This document shows positions 45,644 through 53,171 of a stretch of 64,000 nucleotides of DNA, one piece after another. Position numbers and translations under genes: made by a program. The first letter of the stretch is position 1, and every line of letters begins with the position of its first letter. Origin of the DNA: Streptomyces olivaceoviridis (GTDB taxonomy: Bacteria > Actinomycetota > Actinomycetes > Streptomycetales > Streptomycetaceae); the NCBI RefSeq assembly GCF_014650115.1, contig NZ_BMUI01000033.1:1-64000 (forward strand). Direction: 5' to 3'. Under the pieces are notes generated by a model. That model did not search any database and was not told where the DNA came from. It worked only from the letters and a program-made list of their open reading frames with translations.

Positions 45644-45969
45644 CGGCTGCCGTCCTGCGCGGCGGTGGCAGCCGCGGCGAGCGCGCGAACCGTCGGGTGG
45701 TTGGCGCTCTCCTCGAGCGCGACGGCGATACCGGCGGCGGGGGCCCGCCGGCTCACGCTGCGGGCGAGCCGGGCCGGTGCGGCGTCGCGCGGGCGCCCGG
45801 CCGTGGCGCCGAGGCCGCCCGCGGGCCGGGGCGCTTCCGCGTGCGGCGCCGGCCGACGACGCGGGCAGCGCCGGGCCGGTTCGGCGGCCTGCCGCCGCGT
45901 GCCGCCGTCCGGGGAACCGTCGTCGCGGGTCGGCGCGGCCATGGGAGCGCGGAGTGTCGCTCGCCCCAT
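45640..45969 (-). CDS. Degenerate carrier-protein-like small ORF between ligase and P450
   Basis: This 109-codon frame fits exactly between its neighbours, with its ATG at 45969 one base from the ligase stop and its TGA overlapping the P450 start. That layout argues for a real gene or the corpse of one. The last 40 residues (ARLARSVSRRAP, AVALEESANHPTVRALAAA) resemble the end of a peptidyl carrier domain, where HPTVRALA is typical. The region that should hold the GGxS phosphopantetheine site reads LGATAGRPRDA with no serine at the expected spot, and the N-terminal half is Arg/Pro/Ala-rich. It is either a decayed carrier protein or a protein I do not recognise. Confidence 0.5.
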   Translation of the reverse strand: MGRATLRAPMAAPTRDDGSPDGGTRRQAAEPARRCPRRRPAPHAEAPRPAGGLGATAGRPRDAAPARLARSVSRRAPAAGIAVALEESANHPTVRALAAAATAAQDGSR

Positions 45970-45970
45970 G

Positions 45971-47533
45971 TCACGCCGTCCCCTCGGCGCGCCCGGCCCG
46001 TGCCAGGACCTCGGCGCGCAGCCGTACCCGGTCGGGCTTGCCGGGACCGACCAGCGGCAGCGTCTCGCGCAGTTCGATCTCGGCCGGCACGTGGTTCACC
46101 GACAGCGCGTCGGTGACGTGCCGTGCCAGCACCGCGCGGTCCAGGGTCACCCCGTCGCGGGGCACCACGGCCGCGCAGATCCGCTCGACGCGCTGCTCGT
46201 CCTCGACGCCGAAGACCGCTGCCGCCGCCACGCCCGGGTGCTCCAGGAGCACGCGCTCGACGGCGCTCGGATGGACCTTGATGCCCTTGACCTTGATGAC
46301 GTCCGCGATCCGGCCGTGCAGATGCAGCAGGCCCGCCTCGTCCAGGTGTCCGATGTCCCCGGTGTGCACCCAGCCGTCCCGCACCACACGCGCCGTCAGT
46401 TCGGGTTCGTTCCAGTAGCCGGCCATCTGCCACCGGGCCCGCACGCACACCTCGCCGGGCTCGCCGACGGGCAGTGCCCGGCCGTCGGTGACGGACCGGA
46501 TGCTGACCCGGTCGGCCTCCAGCGGGCGGCCGGCGGTGGCGCGCAGCTCCGGGTCCAGGTGGTCCTGTGGTGTCAGCAGGCTGATCATTCCGGTCTCGCT
46601 GGTGCCGTAGACCTGGAAGAGGACGGGGCCGAGTGCCTTCACCGCGTGGGCGAGCCGCTCGGGCGCGGCGGGACTGCCGGTGTAGAACAGCTCGCGCAAG
46701 CCCGTCAGGTCGGTGTGCGCGGTGTCGGGGTGGTCGGCCAGCGTGTTCACCTGCGGGGTGCCGAGCACGAGGCGGGTGATCCCGTGGCGGGGGACGGCGC
46801 GCAGTACCTCGGCGGCGTCGAAGCCGGGGTGCAGTACGACGGTGCCGCCGGCGACGATCGTGTCGTCCGCGGAGGCGCCGCTCGAATGGGTGAGCGGCGC
46901 GGTGACCAGGCAGCGGCCGCGGCCACCGCGGGCCGCGGACGTCGCGATCATCTCGTTCTTGACCGCGTAGGGCCAGCAGACGCCCTTGGGCTTGCCCGTG
47001 GAGCCGCTGGTGTAGGTCACGACGGCGATCGTGCCCTGCTCGGCGGTGGCGAGGTCGAAGTCAGCGGGTGCCGACAGGTCGACCGCGCCCGGGAGGGCGT
47101 CACCGCCGCCGAGCACCGCGACCGGCAAAGGCTCGGGCAGAGCGGCGCGGAGGTCCCGTGCCCGCGCGGTGTTGTCCTGGTCGACGGCGAGCAGGGTGGG
47201 CTCGACGTCCCTGAGGATGCCGAGCTGCGCCTCGGCGGAGAGTTCGTCGGAGGGGTCGATGGCGCTGACCCCGCGGACGTGCACCGCGGTGGCGCCCACC
47301 AGGTTCGCGGCGTAGCGCAGTATCAGGGTCGCGGGCGTGTTCGGGTTCGTGAGTACGGCCACCGTTCCGCCGGGGCCGACGCCGTGCTCGCGCATCCGGG
47401 CCGCCGCGTGGATGACGGAGTCCGCCAGCTCACGGGCGGTGGTCGGCGTGTCCCGGTGAACGAGCGGGATGCCGTCGGGCTCGGCGCTCAGCTTGGTGAG
47501 GATCTGGCGCACGTAGTGATCATGGCCTTGCAC
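45971..47533 (-). CDS. AMP-dependent acyl ligase/synthetase
   Basis: This 520-residue ANL-superfamily ligase has the loop VVTYTSGSTGKPKGVCWPY near 175, VYGTSETGMISLL near 300, the hinge GRIADVIKVKGIKVHPSAVE near 405 and the C-terminal PLVGPGKPDRVRLRAE. The GTG at 47533 has GGAGAA about 7 bp upstream. The open frame continues 51 codons further but without protein character. It is the first gene of the PKS operon, about 115 bp after a copy of the shared promoter element. Candidate roles are loading an acid on the adjacent carrier, making a side-chain acyl-CoA for the PapA-like transferase, or joining the C5N unit to a carboxylate, as AMP-ligases do in manumycin-type pathways. I cannot choose between these. 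Confidence 0.87.
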   Translation of the reverse strand: MQGHDHYVRQILTKLSAEPDGIPLVHRDTPTTARELADSVIHAAARMREHGVGPGGTVAVLTNPNTPATLILRYAANLVGATAVHVRGVSAIDPSDELSAEAQLGILRDVEPTLLAVDQDNTARARDLRAALPEPLPVAVLGGGDALPGAVDLSAPADFDLATAEQGTIAVVTYTSGSTGKPKGVCWPYAVKNEMIATSAARGGRGRCLVTAPLTHSSGASADDTIVAGGTVVLHPGFDAAEVLRAVPRHGITRLVLGTPQVNTLADHPDTAHTDLTGLRELFYTGSPAAPERLAHAVKALGPVLFQVYGTSETGMISLLTPQDHLDPELRATAGRPLEADRVSIRSVTDGRALPVGEPGEVCVRARWQMAGYWNEPELTARVVRDGWVHTGDIGHLDEAGLLHLHGRIADVIKVKGIKVHPSAVERVLLEHPGVAAAAVFGVEDEQRVERICAAVVPRDGVTLDRAVLARHVTDALSVNHVPAEIELRETLPLVGPGKPDRVRLRAEVLARAGRAEGTA

Positions 47534-47654
47534 GTCCGTTCTCCAATGCGACTCGGTGGTCAACAGGCACGTTCGGGCATGACGGCTCGGCATGCCCGGC
47601 CCGGGTGTGCGGGGATCTTCCAGCGGGGTGCATCGACCTGCGCCCTGATCCCGA

Positions 47655-47701
47655 CCACCGTAGGTTCCGGCCGACAGGGCCCACATCCCTCGGGCTGGTA
47701 G
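47655..47701 (-). promoter_or_regulatory. Shared promoter element, copy upstream of the PKS operon
   Basis: Read on the minus strand this 47-bp block begins CTACCAG, carries GAGGGATG, and ends CCTACGGTGG about 120 bp before the ligase GTG. It has the same length and conserved ends as the copy at 54982-55028. TACGGT sits about 20 bp after the GGATG core, where a -10 hexamer would be, with the core over the -35 position. Confidence 0.65.
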
Positions 47702-48403
47702 CCCGGCGGGATCACCGCGCGGTCACGGTCGACGGCTGTCAGGCGTGCCGACGCGCAGCACTCGACCGGTGAGGGCGTCGGCGGCGGTCCCGCCGCGCAT
47801 CCGGACGGAGGACTCCACAACGGTGGGGAACCGGCCCGCCCGGCCGGCCGGGTCGGCCGACGAGGAGCGGCGCGGTGCGGAGCCGGGCCGTACCGCCCGG
47901 CGGCGCCGGTGCGAACGCCGGGGTCCGCAGGGGGTCTTGAGCACGGTACGGGCGGTGGCGTGCTCGGCGTCCGCGCCGGCGTCGTCCGCGACGGTGAGCA
48001 GGATCGGCGGGTCGCCGAGCCCCGCACACACCTGGCGTTCTCGGCTTCCACTCCTGCGTCGTCCGCGACGGAGGACCGGTGGGCGGCCGGGCCCGGCACG
48101 CGCCTGCTCGGTCGCGATGCCGGCCGAGGCACCGCCGGTCCGGTCGGGGCACGCACCGCCACCGCTGCCCGGCGGCCCGGGTCCCCGCCCTGGGCCGCCG
48201 TCGTCGTGCGGGCGGATGCGCCGGCGGCGAGCAGCGCCCCGCCGAATCCGTCCGCGGCCACCGCGAGCACGGCTCCCGCTTCCGCGACCGTCGCAGCCCG
48301 CGAGGTTCCCCGGGGTTCGCCGGTGCGCGCTGACTCACCCGCACGCGCCGCAGACCGGGCCGGGCCCGGTCGGCATCGGTCGGGCCGGTGGGTGTCAGGT
48401 CGG
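47702..48403. other. Non-coding stretch with possible acyl-CoA dehydrogenase relic
   Basis: No intact gene is visible in these 700 bp. A minus frame around 48200-48310 reads ATVAEAGAVLAVAADGFGG followed by ALLAAGAS. This resembles the helix preceding the FAD-binding segment of acyl-CoA dehydrogenases, then degenerates. It may be the scar of a deleted gene between the monooxygenase operon and the PKS operon. The match is short and made by eye. Confidence 0.3.
47964..48071. repeat. Imperfect direct repeat, two 31-bp copies 77 bp apart
   Basis: Copies at 47964-47994 and 48041-48071 agree at 27 of 31 positions and share an identical 16-base tail, GCGTCGTCCGCGACGG. They fall in the non-coding stretch upstream of the PKS operon. 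They could be a duplicated binding site or a local duplication in decaying DNA. Confidence 0.5.
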
Positions 48404-49426
48404 TCAGCGGGTCATCTTGCGTACGGCGGGGAGGACTTCGGTGCCGAGGATCTCGATGATCCCGGCGACCTCCGCGAAGGGCATCCCGCCGAGGTCGATC
48501 TGGGCGAGCAGCCGGTCGTGGCCGAACAGCTCGTGCTGCCGCCCGATCCGGTCCACGATCTGCTGCGGGCTGCCGAGCAGCAGCGCGCCGTCCTCGCCCC
48601 GCTGTAGGTCGAACATCTCGCGCCGGCCCTGCAGCCGGCCCCGGGAGTGGTGGGCGGCGTAGGCGGCCCAGTGGGAGTGGAAGCGGTCCACCTCGGCCGG
48701 GGTGTTCGCGACGTGGAGATAGTTCGTCGTGGCCACCGGCAGCTCCGCCGGATCGTGCCCGGCCTGCTTCGCCGCCGCCCGGTACACGGCGAACGTCTCG
48801 ACGAGACGTGAGAGCGCACCGCCGTTGGCGCCGACGAGGATGGGCACGCCGAGCGACCCGGCCCGCTTCGCGCTCCCCCGGTTACCGCCGACGCCGACCC
48901 AGACGGGCAGCGGGTAGCGGTTGGCGCGGGGTACCACCCCGGCACTGGTGAGCGGCGCGCGGTGGCGGCCCGACCAGCTGACCCAGGGCCGAGTGGTGAT
49001 CTTGCGCAACAGCTCGAAGTGGTCGGTGAACAGGTCGTCGTAGTCGTCGAACTCGTACCCGAACAGAGCGAACGGCTCGGGGAACGCGCCGCGGCCCACG
49101 GTGATCTCGGTGCGGCCCCCTGAGATCAGGTCCACGGTGGCGAAGTCCTCGTAGACCCGCACCGGGTCGAGGACCCCGATCAGCGTCGTCGCGCTCGTGA
49201 GCTTGATGCGCGTGGTGGCCTGGGCGATCGCGGCGAGCACGACGGCGGGCGAGGACACCGCGTAGTTCGGATGGTGGTGCTCGCCGACGGCGAAGACGTC
49301 CAGGCCCGCCTCGTCGGCGAGTACGGCGGCGCGCACGATGTCGGTGATCCGCCTGCCGGCGGGCGCCACGTCACCGGTCGCCGGATCCGGGGTGAGGTCG
49401 GCGAGGCTGATCAGTCCAAGCTCCAT
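48404..49426 (-). CDS. Luciferase-like (LLM) flavin-dependent monooxygenase
   Basis: This 340-residue TIM-barrel flavoprotein of the bacterial luciferase-like family has EHHHPNYAVSSPAVVLAAIA near 50, RIKLTSATTLIGVLDPVRV near 75, GRTEITVGRGAFPE near 105 and VWVGVGGNRGSAKRAG near 175. It uses reduced FMN supplied by a separate reductase. In hygrocin-type ansamycin pathways an LLM protein has been linked to Baeyer-Villiger oxygen insertion into the ansa ring, so a similar step is plausible here. The ATG at 49426 lies inside the end of the aminoDAHP synthase gene (16-bp overlap), so the two are translationally coupled. Confidence 0.9.
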   Translation of the reverse strand: MELGLISLADLTPDPATGDVAPAGRRITDIVRAAVLADEAGLDVFAVGEHHHPNYAVSSPAVVLAAIAQATTRIKLTSATTLIGVLDPVRVYEDFATVDLISGGRTEITVGRGAFPEPFALFGYEFDDYDDLFTDHFELLRKITTRPWVSWSGRHRAPLTSAGVVPRANRYPLPVWVGVGGNRGSAKRAGSLGVPILVGANGGALSRLVETFAVYRAAAKQAGHDPAELPVATTNYLHVANTPAEVDRFHSHWAAYAAHHSRGRLQGRREMFDLQRGEDGALLLGSPQQIVDRIGRQHELFGHDRLLAQIDLGGMPFAEVAGIIEILGTEVLPAVRKMTR

Positions 49427-50676
49427 GCGGACATCCTGTCAGGACGCCCATGGCAGTGGCACGCCGCTCGGCCGGGTCTCGGTGCCCGGCGGATCAGTTC
49501 CGCCAGGCGCGCGGTCACCGCCATCGCCTGACGGGTGTTCAGCCGGGGGTCACAGGCGGTCTCGTAACGGTCCGGCAGGTCCGCCTCGCCGACGCCCGCG
49601 CCGAGGCACTCGGTGACATCGTCCCCGGTCAGTTCCAGATGGACGCCGCCAGGGTGGGTGCCGAGCCGCCGGTGCACCTCGAAGTACCCGGCGAGTTCGT
49701 CGAGGACGTGCTCGACGCGCCGGGTCTTGTGGCCGGTCGGTGCGACGAAGGTGTTGCCGTGCATGGGGTCGCACTGCCAGACGACCTGGTGTCCCAGCGC
49801 GGTCACCTTCTCGACGATGGGCGGCAGTACGTCGCGGACCCTCCGATGTCCCAGCCGGGTCACCAGGGTCAGCCGGCCCGGCACTCCGTCCGGGTCCAGC
49901 CGCCGTACGTACTCGACGGCTTCCTCCGGGGTGGTGGTGGGGCCCAGTTTCACACCGACGGGGTTGGCCAGCAGTTCGGCGAACCCGATGTGGGCGCCGT
50001 CGAGCCGGCGCGTCCGCTCCCCGATCCACAGGAAGTGCGCCGAGCCGCTGTAGGGCCGGCGGTCGCCGGGCGGACCCGGCCGCAGCAGCGCGCACTCGTA
50101 GTCGAGCACCAGCGCCTCGTGGCCGGTGAAGACTTCGCCGCCCGTCCAGGCCCGCACGAAGTTCATCGCGACCGCCGAGGCGGCATGGGCCCGGAGCATC
50201 CGGTCCGGGTCGGGCGCCCGTTCCGCGGGGGTCGCGGCGCGGCCGTTGATCATGTCCCCGCGGTAGACGGGCAGCCCGTGGGCGTCCACCGCGGCGGAGC
50301 GGGGCTTGGCGTACTGTCCGGCCATCCGGGCCAGCCGCACCACCGGCAGGCCGCCCACGCGGGCGAGCACGGCGGCCATGCGGGTCAGGAGGTCGAGGTT
50401 CCCGCGCAGATGCGATTCGGTGTTCCCGCTGAAGGTCTCGGCGCAGTCCCCGCCCTGGAGGACGAAGGCCGCACCGCGCGCCACTTCCGCGAGCCTGGCC
50501 GTGAGGCGGTCGGCCTCCGCGGGCAGGACCAGCGGCGGCGCCGTGCGCAGCGCCTCACGGACGGCCCGTACACCGGCCTGATCCGGCCATTCGGGCTGTT
50601 GCGCCCTGGGCCGGGAGACCGCGACCGCGAGCGGCAGCGGGGCCGGACCGGCCGCCGGCAGCCCCAGGTGCATCAT
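49411..50676 (-). CDS. rifH: Class II DAHP synthase, aminoDAHP synthase type (RifH-like)
   Basis: This 421-residue plant-type DAHP synthase has the conserved FVLQGGDCAETFSGN near 75, RMAGQYAKPRS near 113, YRGDMINGRAA near 135, PVGVKLGPTTTPEEAVEYV near 250, and QVVWQCDPMHGNT near 305. Here it should condense PEP with an iminoerythrose phosphate to start the aminoshikimate route to AHBA. It sits with a dehydroquinase of the same pathway, 171 bp downstream of it. The ATG at 50676 has no clear ribosome binding site, and the next codon is also ATG. Confidence 0.92.
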   Translation of the reverse strand: MMHLGLPAAGPAPLPLAVAVSRPRAQQPEWPDQAGVRAVREALRTAPPLVLPAEADRLTARLAEVARGAAFVLQGGDCAETFSGNTESHLRGNLDLLTRMAAVLARVGGLPVVRLARMAGQYAKPRSAAVDAHGLPVYRGDMINGRAATPAERAPDPDRMLRAHAASAVAMNFVRAWTGGEVFTGHEALVLDYECALLRPGPPGDRRPYSGSAHFLWIGERTRRLDGAHIGFAELLANPVGVKLGPTTTPEEAVEYVRRLDPDGVPGRLTLVTRLGHRRVRDVLPPIVEKVTALGHQVVWQCDPMHGNTFVAPTGHKTRRVEHVLDELAGYFEVHRRLGTHPGGVHLELTGDDVTECLGAGVGEADLPDRYETACDPRLNTRQAMAVTARLAELIRRAPRPGRAACHCHGRPDRMSAWSLD

Positions 50677-50847
50677 CGGCGGTGCGGGGACGCGGCGGCG
50701 GTGTGCGCTGTCGCGGTCCCCGGTCGTCCGTGGCGGGGGTGCCGGGCGTTCGGCGGCGGGAAGCCGGCCGCGGCCCGTTCGGCGGTGGTCACTGTCCGCT
50801 CCCGGTGTGGTGGCAGGAAGACGAGGCCCTCGTGACGGCCCGGAGCA

Positions 50848-51300
50848 TCACGGCTGCCCGGCGCCGACCTCGCACAGCCGCAGGAGCGCCTGTGCGGCGA
50901 GCCGGTAGCCGAGAGCGCCGAGGCCCACGACGACGCCGGAGGCGAGCGGTGCGAGAACGGATTCGTGCCGGAACTGTTCCCGGGCCCAGACGTTCGACAG
51001 GTGCACCTCGATCCACGGGGGATCGTAGGCCGCCAGCGCATCCCTGAGGCTCCAGCCGGCGATCATCAGGGCGCCGGGGTTCACGATGGCGCCGACGGTC
51101 GTGGCGCGGTGCTCGTGCACGGCCCGTACCAGCTCCCCCTCCCCCTCCCGCTGCACCGGGATCACGTCCCAGCCCGCTTCCGCCACTTCGGCCGCAACCA
51201 TTTTCTCGATATCACCGAGAGTCTCTCGGCCATATACCTCCGGCTCGCGTTCGCCAAGAATTCCGAGATTAGGTCCGTTCAGCAAAAGAATGGAACTCAT
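50848..51300 (-). CDS. rifJ: Type II 3-dehydroquinate dehydratase, aminoDHQ dehydratase (RifJ-like)
   Basis: This 150-residue type II dehydroquinase removes water from (amino)dehydroquinate in AHBA formation. Visible are LLLNGPNLGILGEREPEVYG at the N-terminus with the catalytic tyrosine loop, AIVNPGALMIAGWSLRDAL near 75, and IEVHLSNVWAREQFRHESV near 98. The ATG at 51300 is chosen because GGAGAGG lies directly upstream and it gives the exact family N-terminus. It is the first gene of the rifJ-rifH-LLM operon and is divergent from the LuxR regulator at 51684. Confidence 0.94.
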   Translation of the reverse strand: MSSILLLNGPNLGILGEREPEVYGRETLGDIEKMVAAEVAEAGWDVIPVQREGEGELVRAVHEHRATTVGAIVNPGALMIAGWSLRDALAAYDPPWIEVHLSNVWAREQFRHESVLAPLASGVVVGLGALGYRLAAQALLRLCEVGAGQP

Positions 51301-51386
51301 ACCCACCTCTCCGGGCGACGGAATCTGACCCTCGGGCACCATCAGGACCCGAGCCGAAAGACTCACCCACCCCTACAGCGGACCAC

Positions 51387-51404
51387 AATCGCACGACCTG
51401 ACAG
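51387..51404 (-). promoter_or_regulatory. Partial match to the shared promoter element upstream of rifJ
   Basis: On the minus strand this reads CTGTCAGGTCGTGCGATT, agreeing at 14 of 18 positions with the 5' half of the AHBA-operon copy. The TACGGT half is not found at the usual distance, and GTAGGGG lies closer in. It may be an activator site without the same -10, or chance. Confidence 0.35.
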
Positions 51405-51611
51405 TCCTGGACACCCTTGCAGCACCCGTCGAATCATCCCAGCTCACCTACCTATCCAGGTGACGCCCGACACAAACGCGCAACAGTCGCCCCCCTCGCC
51501 GAACAAGTCGCTCCGCAGAAGTCAATCAAGTCTCGACAAAGGATTCACCAATTTAATTGCGCGCTGAAATTACCCTTTTGGGGCCGGATTACCGCCCCCA
51601 TATAGCCACCG

Positions 51612-51641
51612 TTGACAACGGCGCGGAGCCACCCATAGGCT
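51612..51641 (+). promoter_or_regulatory. Housekeeping-type promoter of the first LuxR gene
   Basis: TTGACA at 51612-51617 and TAGGCT at 51636-51641 with an 18-bp spacer fit the vegetative sigma-factor consensus of Streptomyces. The expected start lies about 35 bp before the regulator gene. A near-twin lies before the FAD monooxygenase gene at 61018-61048. Confidence 0.65.
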
Positions 51642-51683
51642 CACTCGGAGCGTGAGTTTGCATTTCCCGACCGGGGGGCTGTT

Positions 51684-53033
51684 TTGCAAAATGGCACATT
51701 AGTCAAATACGACACTCCTGATATGGCGGCATCTCCGCTGAAGTGCGCGGCATCGTCGTGTCGTACCGCCTCCTTCATCTCGTCGGCCCGGCGCTCCTGG
51801 CGCAACGGCCGGCTGGACGACGGCATCCGCACCGCCGAACAGGCGCTGCACGACGGATGCACGGTGGACAGTCCCTGCCGCACGGAGGCCGCCTTCGTCC
51901 TGAGCCTCCTGCTCGCGCAGGTTCGGCGGACGGACCACGCACACGCCGTACTGGACACCGTCGAGGAAGTCGTCCAGGCACGCGACGACGACCGGTTGAC
52001 CGCGACCGCGACCCTCGCTCGATCCGGTGTCGTCCTCGCCACCGGTGACTTCGAGAAGGCGGCCAAGCTCGCCACCGCCGGACTCGGCGAAGCCGAGCAG
52101 TCCGGGCTCAGGGCCTGGTCACCGCTCGGCCACTTCGTGCTGGCACAGTCCGCGCTGCGCCAGGGCCACCTGTCGACGGCCGTCCGCTACACGCAGAAGC
52201 TGAAAGAGGACACCGTCTTCCAGCGGGAGATGCTCCATGTCGGCCAGGCCGCCTGGGCCGTGATACAGATCGCCGAGGCCACGAAGGGCCGGCGCCACGC
52301 CGTGCCGCTGGGCGCCGAACTGCTCGCCGCGGACACGGTCGTACGGCAGCTCTCGACCGCCGAACCCGCGGCGCTGCCCTGGCTCGTCCGGCTGATGATG
52401 AACAGCGGTCACAAGCAGCTCGCGGCACACGGGGTGCGGATCTGTCAGCAACTGGCCGCCGAGAACCCGCATTTCAGCACGGTCCAGGCGGCCGCGGCCC
52501 ACGCCGCCGGACTGCACGACGAGGACCTCGGCAAGCTCCGGCTCGCCGCCGAGTCACATGTCGATCCCTGGGCGAAGGCGTCCGCCAACGAAGACATCGC
52601 CGTCATGCTCGCCCGTGGTGCCGACGACCGGACCACCCCGGCCCGCGACCTCCAGCAGGCGCTGGACACCTACACGCAGACCGGAGCCTGGCGGGACGTC
52701 TCGCGCATCGAGTCCCGGCTGCACCACAGCACCGCGGAGACCGGCGCAGTCGGCCGCCACCAGCGAAGACGGGAGATACCGGAACTGACCGACACCGAGT
52801 ACGCCGTCGCGCATCTGGTCGCCCAGGGCTTCACCAACGGCCAGACCGCGGGCCAGCTCTTCCTGTCACAGCACACCATCGCCTTCCACCTGCGCAAGAT
52901 CTTCCGCAAACTGGACGTGGAGTCCCGCGTGCAGCTGGCGAGCCTGTGGAAGGACCTGGCTGTCCGGCAGACGGGGATACGCGAGCACCCGACGGGCGCC
53001 GTCGCGACGGGCTGGCCCCGGCTGTCCTCCTAG
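51684..53033 (+). CDS. LuxR-family transcriptional regulator, first of two paralogues
   Basis: This 449-residue regulator has a C-terminal LuxR helix-turn-helix at about 365-430 (LTDTEYAVAHLVAQGFTNGQ, FLSQHTIAFHLRKIFRKL, VESRVQLASLW). A long alpha-helical, TPR-like N-terminal region precedes it. It lacks the Walker ATPase domain of the large LAL activators. It is paralogous along its length to the regulator at 59212-60537. I prefer the TTG at 51684 because GGGGGG lies 5 bp upstream. The alternative ATG at 51723 has no ribosome binding site. With the TTG start, codon 6 is TTA, the rare bldA-dependent leucine codon. It probably activates operons carrying the shared promoter element. Confidence 0.88.
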   Translation: MQNGTLVKYDTPDMAASPLKCAASSCRTASFISSARRSWRNGRLDDGIRTAEQALHDGCTVDSPCRTEAAFVLSLLLAQVRRTDHAHAVLDTVEEVVQARDDDRLTATATLARSGVVLATGDFEKAAKLATAGLGEAEQSGLRAWSPLGHFVLAQSALRQGHLSTAVRYTQKLKEDTVFQREMLHVGQAAWAVIQIAEATKGRRHAVPLGAELLAADTVVRQLSTAEPAALPWLVRLMMNSGHKQLAAHGVRICQQLAAENPHFSTVQAAAAHAAGLHDEDLGKLRLAAESHVDPWAKASANEDIAVMLARGADDRTTPARDLQQALDTYTQTGAWRDVSRIESRLHHSTAETGAVGRHQRRREIPELTDTEYAVAHLVAQGFTNGQTAGQLFLSQHTIAFHLRKIFRKLDVESRVQLASLWKDLAVRQTGIREHPTGAVATGWPRLSS

Positions 53034-53171
53034 CAGGACCGTCCCCGCCCGAGCGGACCGGACAGCGGCACTGGCCTTCGGAGCCTTCGGAGCCACTGTG
53101 CCTGTGCCGCAGAAGCGGACCGGTGGCACCAGCGGCACCGCGCTCCGTGCCGACTCGACAGGCCCCCCGGC

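Noticed and set aside
53034..53171. Strong terminator between the LuxR and CaiB genes
   Set aside because: There is a short CTTCGGAGC tandem repeat but no convincing inverted repeat of useful length.
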